The notes beneath the pieces are model-generated. The model made no database searches, was not told the origin of the DNA, and saw nothing but the letters and a program-made list of their open reading frames with translations. A program made the position numbers and the translations under genes. Below are positions 32,837 through 43,604 of a stretch of DNA of 47,000 nt, piece after piece; position 1 is the stretch's first letter; every line of letters starts with the position of its first letter. The DNA is from Nannochloropsis salina CCMP1776 (taxonomy: Eukaryota; Sar; Eustigmatophyceae; Eustigmatales; Monodopsidaceae): positions 1-47,000 of the forward strand of contig SDOX01000140.1 in NCBI GenBank assembly GCA_004565275.1, written 5' to 3'.

Positions 32837-35800
32837 TCACCACCAGACATCCTGGTCTCCCCAAAATCCTCCGGGCGCCATCCCTCTCCGCCCGCCCCCC
32901 CCATGGTAGTAGCCCCCCATCGAGGGGTGGAAGAGGGCCGGCTGCGGAGGCGCGTAGACAGGATGGACCGGCGGGGTTGGGCGTGGAGGGAAGGAGGGGG
33001 GGAGGACCGGCCGGCGGGGGATGATGATCCGCAGCGTCCCCTTCTCATAGGTGGCTTCTACCCCCTCTGCATCTGCGTCCTCCGGGACCCGCACTGTCTC
33101 CACAAAGGAACCGAAGCGCTCCGCCCCCGCCGCCAACAGGTCTTCCAGCCTCACGCCCTCCCTCCCTCCCCCCCTCCCGCTCCGTCCCACCGCTTCTACC
33201 AGACTTCCCACCTCCTCCTGCGTTGGGCCCCGGAAGCCTTTGACGATCAAAGACTCCCCCCTCGCGCCCAGCGTCACTGACAGGTTCGCGAGCTTCATGT
33301 TGGGCAGTCGGGCGGCCAGCACGTAGGCCTGCGGAGTGCTGCCGCTCTCGAAGCGCGGACGCATTTTCATTTGCCGCCAGTGCGGGGCAAGGAGGGAGAC
33401 AAGGTGAGCGAGTGAGGGGGTGCGGGAGGGAGGGGGAGGCGGCCGGCGTCGACCGGCCCGTCCCTGCCCCTCCTCCTCTCCCTGTGCTGCGCTCGCTTCC
33501 TTCTCCTTCTCCCGCCTCTTCCCTTCCTCCTCCTTCTCCTTCTCCTCCTGTTGAGCAGCCAGCTCGGCCCGGAGCCCGCGGAGGCGCTCCTTCGTCTGCT
33601 CCACGTCGTCGATCAGCTGCTGGATTTGCATCACTTGACTCTTCCTTAAGGGCCGGTCCTGCGCGGTGATGGCGTATCGTATCGAATCGAAAGTCGGTGA
33701 TTTTCACACGTCGCTTGGTCGGTCACAAGCATGCGGAAAGGAGAAAGGGAGCGGGAGGGGGTGAGAAGAGAGAGAGGGTCCAAGGAGGAAGAGGAGAGAG
33801 CGCACCTTTTCCGTCACGTGCATCTCGTCCAGGACGTCGAGCCCGTGCATCAGCCCCTTCACAAAGCTCGCACAGCGCCCCTGAAGCTCCTCCAGCACCC
33901 TCTCCGAGGAGCGGCCCTCGGAGCTGTCGGCCGAGGGGAGGGAGGGCGGGAGGGAGGGCGGGGAGGAGGAGAGGGAGGCCACGTACTTGTTCAGGTCGCT
34001 GATCTGGGCCTTGAGGGCATCCACATCCTCGGCCACCTTCTGGATCTACTCGGAGGAGGACAAGAGGGAGGAAGGACGGCAATGCCGCGGTGAGATGGAG
34101 AGTCCATGCAGAAGCATCTTGCCCCCCCCCCCTCCCTCCCGCTGTACCTCGATTCGACCCTCTTCCTCCCGTTCCCCTTCCCTCTCTTCCTCCATCCCTG
34201 CCTCGGCCGCGCCGGCCATCGTCTCCCCTCCCTTCTCCTCCTCCTCCTCCACTGCCATGTTCTCCTCCTCTTCGCCCTCTTTTCCTTCCCTCTCTTCCTC
34301 CTCGTGCTCATCCGTCAGCCCCTCTCCCTCCCCAACCTGCCCTTCCCTACCCCCGACCCCCTCCGGCATTCCCTCCTCCCCTCCTTCTCCGCTAGCGTCC
34401 TCCCCCGCTTCCTCGCTTCCAGCGCCCTCGGTCCCGACCGGCGTCTTTTCCTTCACGTGCATCTCCGCCACCGCCGCCTCCATCCATCCTTCCTCCTGCT
34501 CCTCCCCCGCTTCCTTCACTCCTGCCTCCCCTGGAGCCACCTCAGCCGGCAGCGGTGGACTCAGTCGCATCCCCTCCTCTTCCTCCTGCGAGCCCTCCCT
34601 CCCTTCCACCTCCTCCTCCACCAGCCCCCCCACCTCTCGCGCCTGCTCCGCCACCGCCCGCAGCCCCAGAAGGAGCCTCCTTAAGGCCATTAGTTTCCGT
34701 GGCGTCCCCTTGCCCCACCCCTCCTTCACCCTTCGCACCACTTCCTCCATCCCGCCCTCCCTCAGCCCCTCCCATGCCTCCACCACCCCGTCCAATATCT
34801 CATCCTCCTGGCCCAGCACGCTGCTGCTCCTCACCAACGGCCCCCCTTCCACCGCCTCCCTTCCTCCCTCCCTCCCTCCCTCCTTCCCACCCTCCTTCTC
34901 CGCCCTTTCATCCCTCGTCTCCCCCATGCGGCTAGGTACGGGAGGAGGGAGGGCTGGAGGGCGGGAGGGAGGGCGGGGAGGAGGGCAGGAGGGAAGCAGG
35001 ATGCCGCGTTCGCCCTCTGGCATGTCAGATGGGGGCAGGCGTCCCTGTGAGAAGGACTGAAGGTAGCCGTCCACTCTGGCCTGTACCGAGGGGAGGGAGG
35101 GAGGGAGGGCGGGCGGGAAGGAGGGAGGGAAAGGCGGGAAGAAAGGGAAGGAGTGGGTCGACAAGCGCGTGAGAACGGGCGGTAGAGGAAGTTGAGGGAA
35201 GAGGGCAGGGAAGGAAGGAGGGAGGGAGGGAGGGAGGGAGGGAAGGAGAGTGAGTAGGCTACCTTGGTCAGACCCTCCACGTAGCCCCGGCCATCTTGGA
35301 GTGTGGCGTGGACGAGGTCCGTGACGAAGCGGTCTGAGGGGGGAGGGCCGAGGGGGAGGGAGAGGGCGAGGGGGTGAGGGGAGCAGTATGGCAAGCGAAC
35401 GGCGGCAACCGCCACAAGAAGGAGGCAATGGAATCAGAAAGGGAATGTATAAGAGCGGCAGAGGAGGCGCAGGGCGCGTCCCCCCCGATAGGCTCAATTC
35501 ACGCGTTTGAGGAGAGAACAAGACAGAGCGACGGAGGAAGAGGGACGCACGCGGCCCGCGGAGACGAAGGCCATCCCTGGTGTGCATCCCTTCCTCCACC
35601 CCTTCCTCCACCCCTTCCTCCCTCCCTGCGCTCCGGCCTCCTTGTCCTCGCCTTCCCACCCTCCCTCCCCCTCCCCCATCTACCAGGATAGTCTTGTGGG
35701 GCGTAAGGTACCGAGTGAAAGAATTCCCGGGCGCTGCCGTCCACCATCCGCATTTTAAAGCCCTCCTCCTGCCATGAAAAGACGCACGCATGAGATAAAG

Positions 35801-36539
35801 AGTGAAGTTGACCAAAGAAATGAGCCTGACTCAGCACGGGCAGGGTGGATCGGCATCAAACAAGGAGCTGTACCACCGGATCGTTTTGCTCCACACGCAC
35901 CAACGCCCTGACGCCTCGTACCTGCATCTCCCCCCCCTACTCCCCCCTGCATTCCTTCCCTTCATCCTGACCCACCCTCGCCCAAGCCCCCTACCTCCTT
36001 GTCGAGCTCGGCCCTGGTTTTGGCCACGATTCCGGCCGCCTCCTCGAGCAGGCACAACACGTCTTGTTTTTTGAAGGGCGGTTCCGCCCATCCCTTGCGA
36101 AATCGAAGCTATTTATTGGGAAAAAGGGTGCGATATGGACCAGGGAACATACGAAACTATCAATGCGTGCAAGTGCATTTTGTTGCAAGGTCAGACGTAG
36201 GAGCCGCTGGTATGCAACTTCCTTCTACGAGCGACTAGAGCAGACAGTATGTGTCCCGCAGACAAAGATTGATTTCGACCCTAGCATGGCAGCAAAATAC
36301 CAAAGGCTTCCTAAATTACATCCAAAATCCCCTCTGATGCCTTGATTCAGACGTACCTGCGTCCAGAAATCGGAATACGCCGCTACGATGGCCCTTGCCG
36401 CTTTACGCTCCGCAAGCGTGAGGCTCTCTCCCACATTCCTTGGCGTAGAAGGTCTTGGACTTTGAGCCTTACCCTTGGGTGGAGGCTGAGAAGGCACTGC
36501 TGAAAATGGCGGGCTTGTGACGGGAACGCGTCGCACCAT
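32837..36539 (-). CDS. BAG-domain / small heat-shock (alpha-crystallin) fusion co-chaperone
   Basis: Seven exons (36357-36539, 35995-36108, 35684-35768, 35263-35333, 34148-35080, 33806-34045, 32837-33658) join in phase to 815 residues. BAG-like region, about 463-575: IQKVAEDVDALKAQI, LEELQGRCASFVKGL, LDVLDEMHVTEK and then RPLRKSQVMQIQQLIDDVE across a splice junction, matching the helix-3 pattern of BAG domains that release nucleotide from Hsp70. Alpha-crystallin domain, about 640-760: FVETVRVPEDAD and the signature ATYEKGTLRIIIP. Between and before them lie a helical N-terminal part and a long Glu-rich low-complexity segment (about 290-460). Family knowledge suggests coupling of small-heat-shock binding to Hsp70; here both would sit on one chain. 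The start at 36539 is the first Met after an acceptor; a 5' UTR exon is likely. The last exon is long and could hide an intron. Confidence 0.75.
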
Positions 36540-37069
36540 GTGTCTGAAAGGTAGGGAATGTACGCATGAGAGAGGAGGCAGGCGGGCACGTCGCACGGAA
36601 GCAGATACTTAATCTGAGGCTGATGACGGGAGGGGCAGACCGGACATTGTGTCTCCAAGACCTAATGCAGTCACGACAGCCCACGAAGGGCACTCTACGA
36701 CCTTATTTAAGGCCAAAACACACACACAGGACCACATGCCCCCGTGGAGTCCAAGATGGGACTTACATCGCTGGTTTTCTTCTAGAAGTTGTGCCCCTGC
36801 GCGTCGCCGGACGTGAAAGCGAGCAGCTGCCCCTCCGAGAGGAAAACTCAAGTCAACAAACATACGTAACCCCTTTCCCACCCTCACGCCCGGCTTCATT
36901 GGCCTATTACCAATGTGACAGACGCGACTTGGTGCGAACAAGCGAGAAAAGACTGCTGCGCTTGAGGGCGTCTGCGAGCAAGGTTTTACGTCGACTCTGG
37001 AGGAGAGTTGCACAGGCGCAACACAAATTAAGCGAGGCAGGAATGGTCTATTAAAGGCATATCGCTGGG
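36540..37069. other. Divergent intergenic region
   Basis: Separates the BAG-Hsp20 start (minus) from the CtpA start (plus); probably a shared promoter region plus a 5' UTR exon of the BAG gene. Frames on both strands here show no family features. Confidence 0.5.
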
Positions 37070-39404
37070 ATGAAGAGCACAAACCCAGTACGCTCTCCGC
37101 ATTGCGCCATGACCATGCTCCTACCACGTCCATGGCTCCGTAGCCTGCTAGTCTGGGTCCTTTGGGTGGGCACGGCGGCGGCATTCACACGTTTCGACCG
37201 GGCGAGGGCTCCTACATTCCCCCGCCGTTTGACCACCCTGAGAGGATTTTCTCCCGCGCCTCCACCAACACGCAGACTTGCTACAGAGTCCGAGCAAGAC
37301 CCTGTCCAGACAAGCAGATTCCACTCCCCTCTTCTAATTACGCTGGTTTTCCAAACTGTAAATCGGCTGACACTGCCACTTTGTAGCCTCGTCTGCAGCA
37401 TCCTCCCGTCCTCAACGCTCGCTCTTTCTCTTCCTGCCTCCGCCGGAGCCACAGGCACGGCCACTTCAAGCGTTTACCAAGCAAGTAGCAGCAGAGGCAC
37501 TGATATTGACACGACCCTCCTCCTCTCTCCACGCATTGCGGCCCGCGGGAGCGGCCAAACCTATTCGCAGGCCATGGCTTCGGCGGATGCTCGCCGCATC
37601 CACGACGTCAACAAGGCGTTCGCCCGGCACGTATGGGCCACGATTGGACTCTCCTTCTACGACAAGAGCGGGGGAGGGGTGCTCGGAGGACGGGGAGGAC
37701 ACGACCCGGGCTGGGAGCGGGTGTGGGCGGCGGCGAATCGGCTGGGGGAGGGCGGGGCCGGGGGGGGAAGGGGCTTCGACAGCGTGGAAGGGACGAGGGA
37801 GGTGATTCGCTACATGGTGCGGGAGCTGAAGGACGAGTACTCGGCGTACCTGGCCCCGCGAGAGATGAGGGGGCTGAGCCGGTGGTCGCCTCGGTCTTCG
37901 TATCGCCTCGACCGGACGCCGTCTCCTACCGCCTCCCCGACGGGGACCTCGGGCCCAAGGCGCGCCCAGACGATCCGGAGCAGCAAGGAGGACAAGGCGG
38001 ACGGCACCAGCTCCCTCACCGCCTCGGTGGGCATGCAGCTCGAGCCCGCCATCTACTGCCCGCCAGCCACCACCCTCCTGCCCCAGTACGACGCCCGCAC
38101 CGACGAGTACGCCTACCCCTCCCTCCCGCCCTCCCCCTTCCCCCTGGGCTCCCCCCACCCGTACGCCCGACCCTGCGCGGTGGTGGCGGGCGTGCTTCCG
38201 AACTCGCCGGCCGAAGAAGCTGGGATCCGTATCGGCGACCGACTGAGTCGCATCGGGCACGTGCGGACGGAAAACGCCGGCTGGGACCGGGACGGGGCTC
38301 TGGAAAACACCTTGCTGCAGGGCAGGGAGGGGACGTCGGTGCAGGTGGAGGTGTTGCGGAGCCTGGAGGAGGGCGGGCGGGAGGGAGGGAGGGGGGGCCA
38401 GGGCCGGCGGGAGGTGCGAGTGCCGTTGACCCTGCGTCGCCGCTCCTTCGCCGCCCACAAATACCCGGCCCTCCGGGTGCAATCCCTGCTCGACGCCGAG
38501 GGCCGACGCATCTCCTACATCCGCCTGCATCGCTTCGACGCACAGGCCACGGACCAGCTCCGCTCGGTCTTGTTCGCGGAGGAGCGTGTGGGCGCTGCGG
38601 GCTACGTGATCGACCTCCGGAACAACATGGGCGGTGTCTTCCAAGAGGGCTTGAAGATGGCCACCCTCTTCCTCCCCGACCCCAAGGCAGTGCTTTGCTT
38701 CACCATGGACGCCTGGGGGGGCTACAGCCCCCACCTGGCCGAGGAGTACGACACCTCCACCGCCCTGCCCGTGACCGGCTCGGCTAGGGGAGGAGCCCAC
38801 CCTGGCCTCGGTCTCTTGGGCGCCTCGGGGAAGGAGTGGCGCCCGCTCGTGGCGCGGACCAAGCCGGTGGCGGTGCTGGTGAACAAGGGCTCCGCCTCCT
38901 CCTCTGAGACCTTCGCGGCCGCCCTGCACGACAATGGGCGCGCCTGGTTGGTGGGGGAGAGGACCTTCGGGAAGTCCTTGATCCAGCACCTCTTCTCCTT
39001 GCCAGACGGGGGGGTCCTGAAGCTGACCGTGGCCGAGTATTTGACCCCCCACCAGAGGCACTTGGCCCGCGTTCGCCTCCCGGGCCCGACGCGGGGCCGC
39101 TCGGTTAGCGCCACCACCTTCAATGCCGGTGAGTGGAGGGCGGGGCGGAGGGAGGGAGGGGGGGAAATGTAGGGATGACCTTGCTCGTGGAGGTTTTTAA
39201 TGCCTTTTGTTTATTCCCGCTACAGGTCTTGAGCCGGACTTGCCTGTTGCTGACTCCACACCGCGGCCTAACACCCTGGATGACCGAGCCCTGACCAAGG
39301 CGATGGATTTGCTCATGCAGCAGCCTTTTCCGTCTGGGCGGGGGGAGAGGGAGGGGGATACAGGGGGGGAGAGAGGGAGGGGCGGAGGGACTCGCAACTT
39401 TTAG
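37070..39404 (+). CDS. CTPA: C-terminal processing peptidase CtpA (S41), thylakoid lumen
   Basis: Two exons, 37070-39128 and 39226-39404, give 745 residues. CtpA cuts the C-terminal extension of the photosystem II D1 precursor in the thylakoid lumen. The presequence is multipartite: a hydrophobic signal ending TAAAFTRF (the AAAF cleavage type of secondary red plastids), then a second hydrophobic stretch with an Ala-rich end (about 90-125), suitable for lumen transfer. A PDZ domain spans about 360-445 (AVVAGVLPNSPAEEAGIRIGD). The protease core includes GYVIDLRNNMGG and the catalytic dyad: S610 in GSASSSE and K635 in TFGKSLIQ, 25 residues apart as in Prc/Tsp. The C-terminus ends in a Gly/Arg/Glu low-complexity tail. 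A second in-frame Met at 37109 gives a tighter signal peptide and may be the true start. Confidence 0.92.
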
Positions 39405-40322
39405 TTTGTCGGCACGTACGCTGGTGGAAAGTGAATGAGTGCGGGGAGGAGGCTTGGCTTCTACGTACCGCAAGTTAATCACTGTGTTGCCCGTGTCCGT
39501 GCTTCGTTGGGAGCAGTAATGTAGATACTTCGTGGAGCCACGCGATAGACTTTTGCAGACAAGGGGACCTATCATGGGTGCTCTCAAATACCTCTTCCTC
39601 TTTCCCAACTATGTCCCGCGCGACGGCTGTGTGCGCGAAAGCTTCTCGGAAGAGGCAGCCTGTAACCATACGCGTTTTGAAAGCAAAAAAGGTTGAATAA
39701 GCGAGAACAGCTAAGAAGGCAGCAATTCTTTTCTTAGGATTCTCCTCTTTTCTAGATTTCATCGGCCTTGCCGATCAATCCCTCCCTGCGAAAACGCCGT
39801 GTCTGCTCATAATTTCCATTCTTATTCCAAATTTTTGCTTTTCAATTTGCTGTAGTCTAGCCTTTTCTTCCATTTTAAGTTTATGTCCTGCTTGCTGTTT
39901 TTATTTGGTATCACTGACATCCAAGTTCTACTTTGCCAACGCAAGATCCGCGTCCTCAGTCCTAGGGGCTCCACCCTTATGATCCGTGGCCATCTCTCGT
40001 CGTGTGGCGTACCGTGTCGCCGGTGTCCATCGGGAGCGGCAACCATCTCCTTCCCGCTCCCACGGTCCCTCTTGCATTCATGTCTACTCTCAATGAAATT
40101 CGAATTGTTTCTCTCGCTCCTTCTCTTTTGTCGTCTCTTTCTCAAGGCTTCTCTGCATTCCCCTCAGCCTGTCTTCTCATATCGCCTAATTTTCTGAGCA
40201 TTTCTTTTTATTTTGTGCCTGTGTCGTCATTCATTCCGCCCATGGAACCTGCTGACTTCTCGCCCATGCGCATCCTCCTCCCTCTGGCCCCTCTTCCCTC
40301 GAGCATTTCCAGGGCCATCGCC
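39405..40322. other. Convergent intergenic region
   Basis: Between the 3' ends of CtpA and the CAP gene. Short frames at 39475-39762 (minus) and 39822-40197 (both strands) have no domain features; composition is AT-richer. Probably 3' UTR sequence. Confidence 0.5.
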
Positions 40323-42248
40323 TTAATTCTCATCCCCCGCACCGCTTTCCTCGGATTTCATCTCGGTTACCGGAGGCCAGAAGTCGAAGGGATCGATGTC
40401 ATCTGCAACCAAGGTAGACGGAATGCCCGACCAGCCGGAGGACGGACGTCCGCTTACCGACGAGGGAGCAGAGGGGCGGGACGGAGGGCGGGTGTAGGAG
40501 GTGGGGGGTCGGGGACGGGAAGAAGGAGGGCGAGGGCGGTTGGAGGGAATGCTGGAGGGGACAGAGGAAGGAGGGCGAGGTGACGGAGGGCGGGGCCAGC
40601 TCGAGGGGTTGGAGGAAGGGGGGCGGGGCGACGGATTCGATGAGACGCCTGGAGATGGCGGGCGTGGGGAAGGAGGGCGAGGGGAAGGAGGGCGAGGGGA
40701 AGGAGGGCGAGGGGAAGGAGGGCGGGGCTGGCGGGTAGGACTGCGAGTAGGACGGCGCGTGGGGCTGCGAGTAGGACGGCGCGTGGGGCTGCGAGTAGGA
40801 CGGCGCGTGGGGCTGCGAGTAGGACGGCGCGTGGGGCTGCGAGTAGGACGGGATACAGGCCTGCGGGTAGGGCTGCGGGTAGGGCGGCTTGTAGGGCTGC
40901 GGGTAGGGCGGCGTGTGGGAGCGACCGGTCGGGGGGCGGGCGCAGGAGCTGGACCCGGGGCAGGGCCGCTCCCCGCATTGCGGGTTTTGATCCAGTTGTT
41001 GGTGCACTTGCCAACGGTGGCGGTCTGGAAGGCGCCAGTCTCGGGCATGTTGTAGGTAGACCCGCTCGAGGTGGTGGCGACGAAGTAGTAGCTCATGCAC
41101 CCGGCGCTGGAGCTCGGCTGGCTCTGCTCGTAAGCATAGAGGCCTTGAGCGCTGCTCCCTAGGTGGAGGGACATAGACTTGGCTTGACCGTTCACCACCA
41201 CCTCCATCTTTTTGGGGGCGGAGGAGCTTTTGAACGTGGCCAAGAACCGGAGCTTGCCACCGGTCTTGGCGGGGTGCAAGTAGTGCGTCCCGTCGTGGAG
41301 AGGGTTGTTCGTCGAGCCGGACAATTTCAAGAAATCCTGCGTCCAGAATCGGTCGTAGGCACCAGTACCTAGATGGGAGAAGTCCCCACTGAAGATGTTC
41401 GAGCAATGTGGACCCGAGGCGAGCCACTGGAGTACTGGGGCGCTCGGTTCCTCCTTCAAATTACGTTGTGTCATGGCAATGTTCTCGCCCATGCCCCGCC
41501 AATTCGACTCGTACTTGGATATGCGAGCATCCCAATTGCATTTGCCATCGTACAGCCTGCAGTACTTGTTGCAAGTATCGTGCTGAAAAGGACAGTCTGG
41601 ATCAGCCAGCATTTGACTTTCTTTTAAAGCAGCCTGCTGCGCATTAGCACTGTATCGAAGGGGAGGAAGGGTCCGAGTCGAGCACTTGTAGGTGCCTCCG
41701 TCGTTACCATTGTAGATGCGCTTGAAATCCTGGGGATCCATGCGAGCAGCATTAGTCAGCACTTGAGACGTGCGCTCGATGTAGGACATGTAATAATCTG
41801 TCCACTTATTGTTCGTGGCCGCAGGGCAGTAGTCTTTTCCCAATGTGAAGTAGCAACGAGGCCTGTCTTCGACCAAAGAATACCCCTTAGGAGAGTTCGC
41901 TCCGGTACCCTCCCTCAGCATGGTACGATTAGACTTCAGTTTTGAGTCATCTTCAATGGCGCGAAAAGCCGAGACCCCCCACGCCTCAGTGCCTGCGCCT
42001 TTGTAAATCAAAATTGGAGAGTCCGTATGTGCGGTGGTCCTGGCAATATCATCAAACAGAGCTGAAAATGCAAAGAGACTCCGGAAGACACGGGATATGA
42101 AAGTAGTAGGTGTGGAAGACTCCGGTAATGGAATGTTTTTTTCAGTCTGATGGGATGAGGCACGCTGTGGATTATCCTGACCTCGAGCAAAACTGACGGC
42201 GCAATATAATGCGATAGCGATTAAGGATGGAAAGCCAGTAATCTTCAT
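40323..42248 (-). CDS. Secreted CAP-superfamily protein with Arg/Pro/Ser/Thr repeats
   Basis: One frame of 641 residues. A signal peptide occupies about 1-23 (cleavage near SFARG). A CAP (SCP/PR-1) type domain lies at about 140-330, with PLRYSANAQQAAL, a Cys-rich insert, MGENIAMT and VLQWLASGPHC...NIFS...HLGTGAYDRFWTQDF, corresponding to the family's GENI, HxxN and YW-like blocks. A further beta-rich part (about 340-430) is followed by low-complexity repeats: RPTRSPTR units and then PRPPS units, resembling extensin-like cell-wall proteins and good substrates for prolyl hydroxylation and glycosylation. The last about 28 residues are acidic. A possible 55-base GT-AG intron near the 3' end would shift the frame and is not used. 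Role likely extracellular or wall-associated (inference). Confidence 0.85.
   Translation of the reverse strand: MKITGFPSLIAIALYCAVSFARGQDNPQRASSHQTEKNIPLPESSTPTTFISRVFRSLFAFSALFDDIARTTAHTDSPILIYKGAGTEAWGVSAFRAIEDDSKLKSNRTMLREGTGANSPKGYSLVEDRPRCYFTLGKDYCPAATNNKWTDYYMSYIERTSQVLTNAARMDPQDFKRIYNGNDGGTYKCSTRTLPPLRYSANAQQAALKESQMLADPDCPFQHDTCNKYCRLYDGKCNWDARISKYESNWRGMGENIAMTQRNLKEEPSAPVLQWLASGPHCSNIFSGDFSHLGTGAYDRFWTQDFLKLSGSTNNPLHDGTHYLHPAKTGGKLRFLATFKSSSAPKKMEVVVNGQAKSMSLHLGSSAQGLYAYEQSQPSSSAGCMSYYFVATTSSGSTYNMPETGAFQTATVGKCTNNWIKTRNAGSGPAPGPAPAPAPRPVAPTRRPTRSPTSRPTRSPTRRPVSRPTRSPTRRPTRSPTRRPTRSPTRRPTRSPTRRPTRSPTRQPRPPSPRPPSPRPPSPRPPSPRPPSPGVSSNPSPRPPSSNPSSWPRPPSPRPPSSVPSSIPSNRPRPPSSRPRPPTSYTRPPSRPSAPSSVSGRPSSGWSGIPSTLVADDIDPFDFWPPVTEMKSEESGAGDEN
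40666..40920 (-). repeat. Coding minisatellites in the CAP gene
   Basis: Two in-frame repeats sit side by side: 15-bp units encoding PRPPS (about 40666-40726) and 24-bp units encoding RPTRSPTR (about 40733-40920). Both keep the reading frame, so length changes would alter only linker length. Confidence 0.85.
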
Positions 42249-43604
42249 GTTTCCCTGTTTAAATAAGGAATTCGTAAGCGATCGCTCATTTTGTCGTGCA
42301 TTTCATTATAGTACAGTTCGGGGCATTGCACTGCCGCGGGATCGCTATACCCTTATAAAATATGGCTGTTTCATTGGTCCTGTCTCGCACACTACGACAG
42401 CATCTCATCCTTGAGATTGCCATATGTAGTTTGCTTTCTTATAATTCTGTATTCCTGGACTAATGAATCTTTGAGGCGCCAAAAAAAGCATCTCGGCAGA
42501 AAACCAGAAGTAACGGATACCCGTTTCAGAACGATTTTGAGAAACGGTCAGAAACGGCGGTACTACGCTCTTAAAATGTAGTCTTCGGATTCGCCAATGT
42601 ATTCGAGATCTGCTGGCGCGCATGCTGTTAGCATGAGCAGCCACGCCTTCCGGTATTGAAGATGAAAGTCGGAGGACGAAAGAAACGGGCCAATTTTAGC
42701 CACCCTGTCGCCTCATGTGCAAACCAATTTAAAAAGTTGAAGCAAAGTTCTCTTACTTTGTATGCATTGTGCAACATTGAAGTCATCAAGTTTTTTTTAA
42801 ATCTAAAGGTAATTATTTCAAATGCTGTTGCGAATTCCTATGATTTCGCTTTGGTACACTTGTCCAGCACAATATTGCTCTGTTTATTCCAGTTTATGCT
42901 TAAGGCGCTATGATTCTGAGGTCCGCCCATTTTAAACAGTACTTTGAGATGTAAGGATACACATTATTTAACAAATAAATATGGAGCAATATCAGGCTCC
43001 AATTGCACACATGGTAAATTTATGGCCTAAACACATCATTTCCCTCTAATGATACGAAACCGCGTTTTTTTTTCGTATTTTCCACCTCACCCTCTCTTTG
43101 TTGAAATCTGTTTATCCCTTTCTTCCTTCCACGTCTCCTATTATCACCTTAAAACCTTAAAACCTTTACAGCTTGATATTCACAATAAATCTGACAGCGG
43201 TGCAACAGAGATGTTTGAAAAAGTTTGAAATTAAAAAGTTGAATGGGAGAAGGAGCAGGACTTAATATTTTTGGTGGATGAAAAATAAGTATTAAAACAA
43301 CAACATATAGGACATTTATAAAATTTCTTTTGTTTCACTCAGCAACGTGCACCGCGGCTTCGTTAAAGTCCAACTTCCCGCAATGCCTTGTCTCTCTTTC
43401 CTCTTCCTCCTCTCTCGGGCCTTCACCGTCGCATAGCCGCAACACATTTTCCTCAGTGGTCGCCTCCTTCAAGCAGGGAGGTGACCAGTACCCTGACGCC
43501 AGGCTGTGATTCACCGTGGAGATTAAGAGGGATAAATGAGTGTCACGACAAATGCGAGAGTCTCGTGACGCATGCGAGCATTTCTCTCCCTGGGATCTGA
43601 ATCC
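42249..43604. other. AT-rich intergenic region, no gene recognised
   Basis: Spacer between the CAP start and the myotubularin stop, clearly AT-richer than the neighbouring genes. The Lys-rich frame at 42656-42913 has no homologous features. It probably contains the CAP promoter and the myotubularin 3' UTR. Confidence 0.55.
42353..42363 (-). promoter_or_regulatory. Possible TATA box of the CAP gene
   Basis: The minus strand reads ATATTTTATAA about 105-115 bases upstream of the start codon at 42248. Resemblance only. Confidence 0.3.

Noticed and set aside
33987-35060. 357-residue Ser/Pro-rich frame on the plus strand
   Set aside because: It is the complement of the Glu-rich segment of the BAG-Hsp20 gene; low-complexity GC-rich DNA is open in several frames.
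34046-35815. 589-residue minus-strand frame taken as one protein
   Set aside because: Only the part 34148-35080 is used; the rest reads through introns rich in GGGA tracts.
37466-39061. 531-residue minus-strand frame
   Set aside because: Antisense to the CtpA exon, whose PDZ and S41 catalytic motifs prove the plus strand.
40399-41427. 342-residue minus-strand and 184-residue plus-strand frames
   Set aside because: Out-of-frame and antisense readings of the CAP gene repeats.
42656-42913. Lys-rich 85-residue plus-strand frame
   Set aside because: AT-rich sequence, no domain, no signal peptide with a convincing start context and no splice partners.
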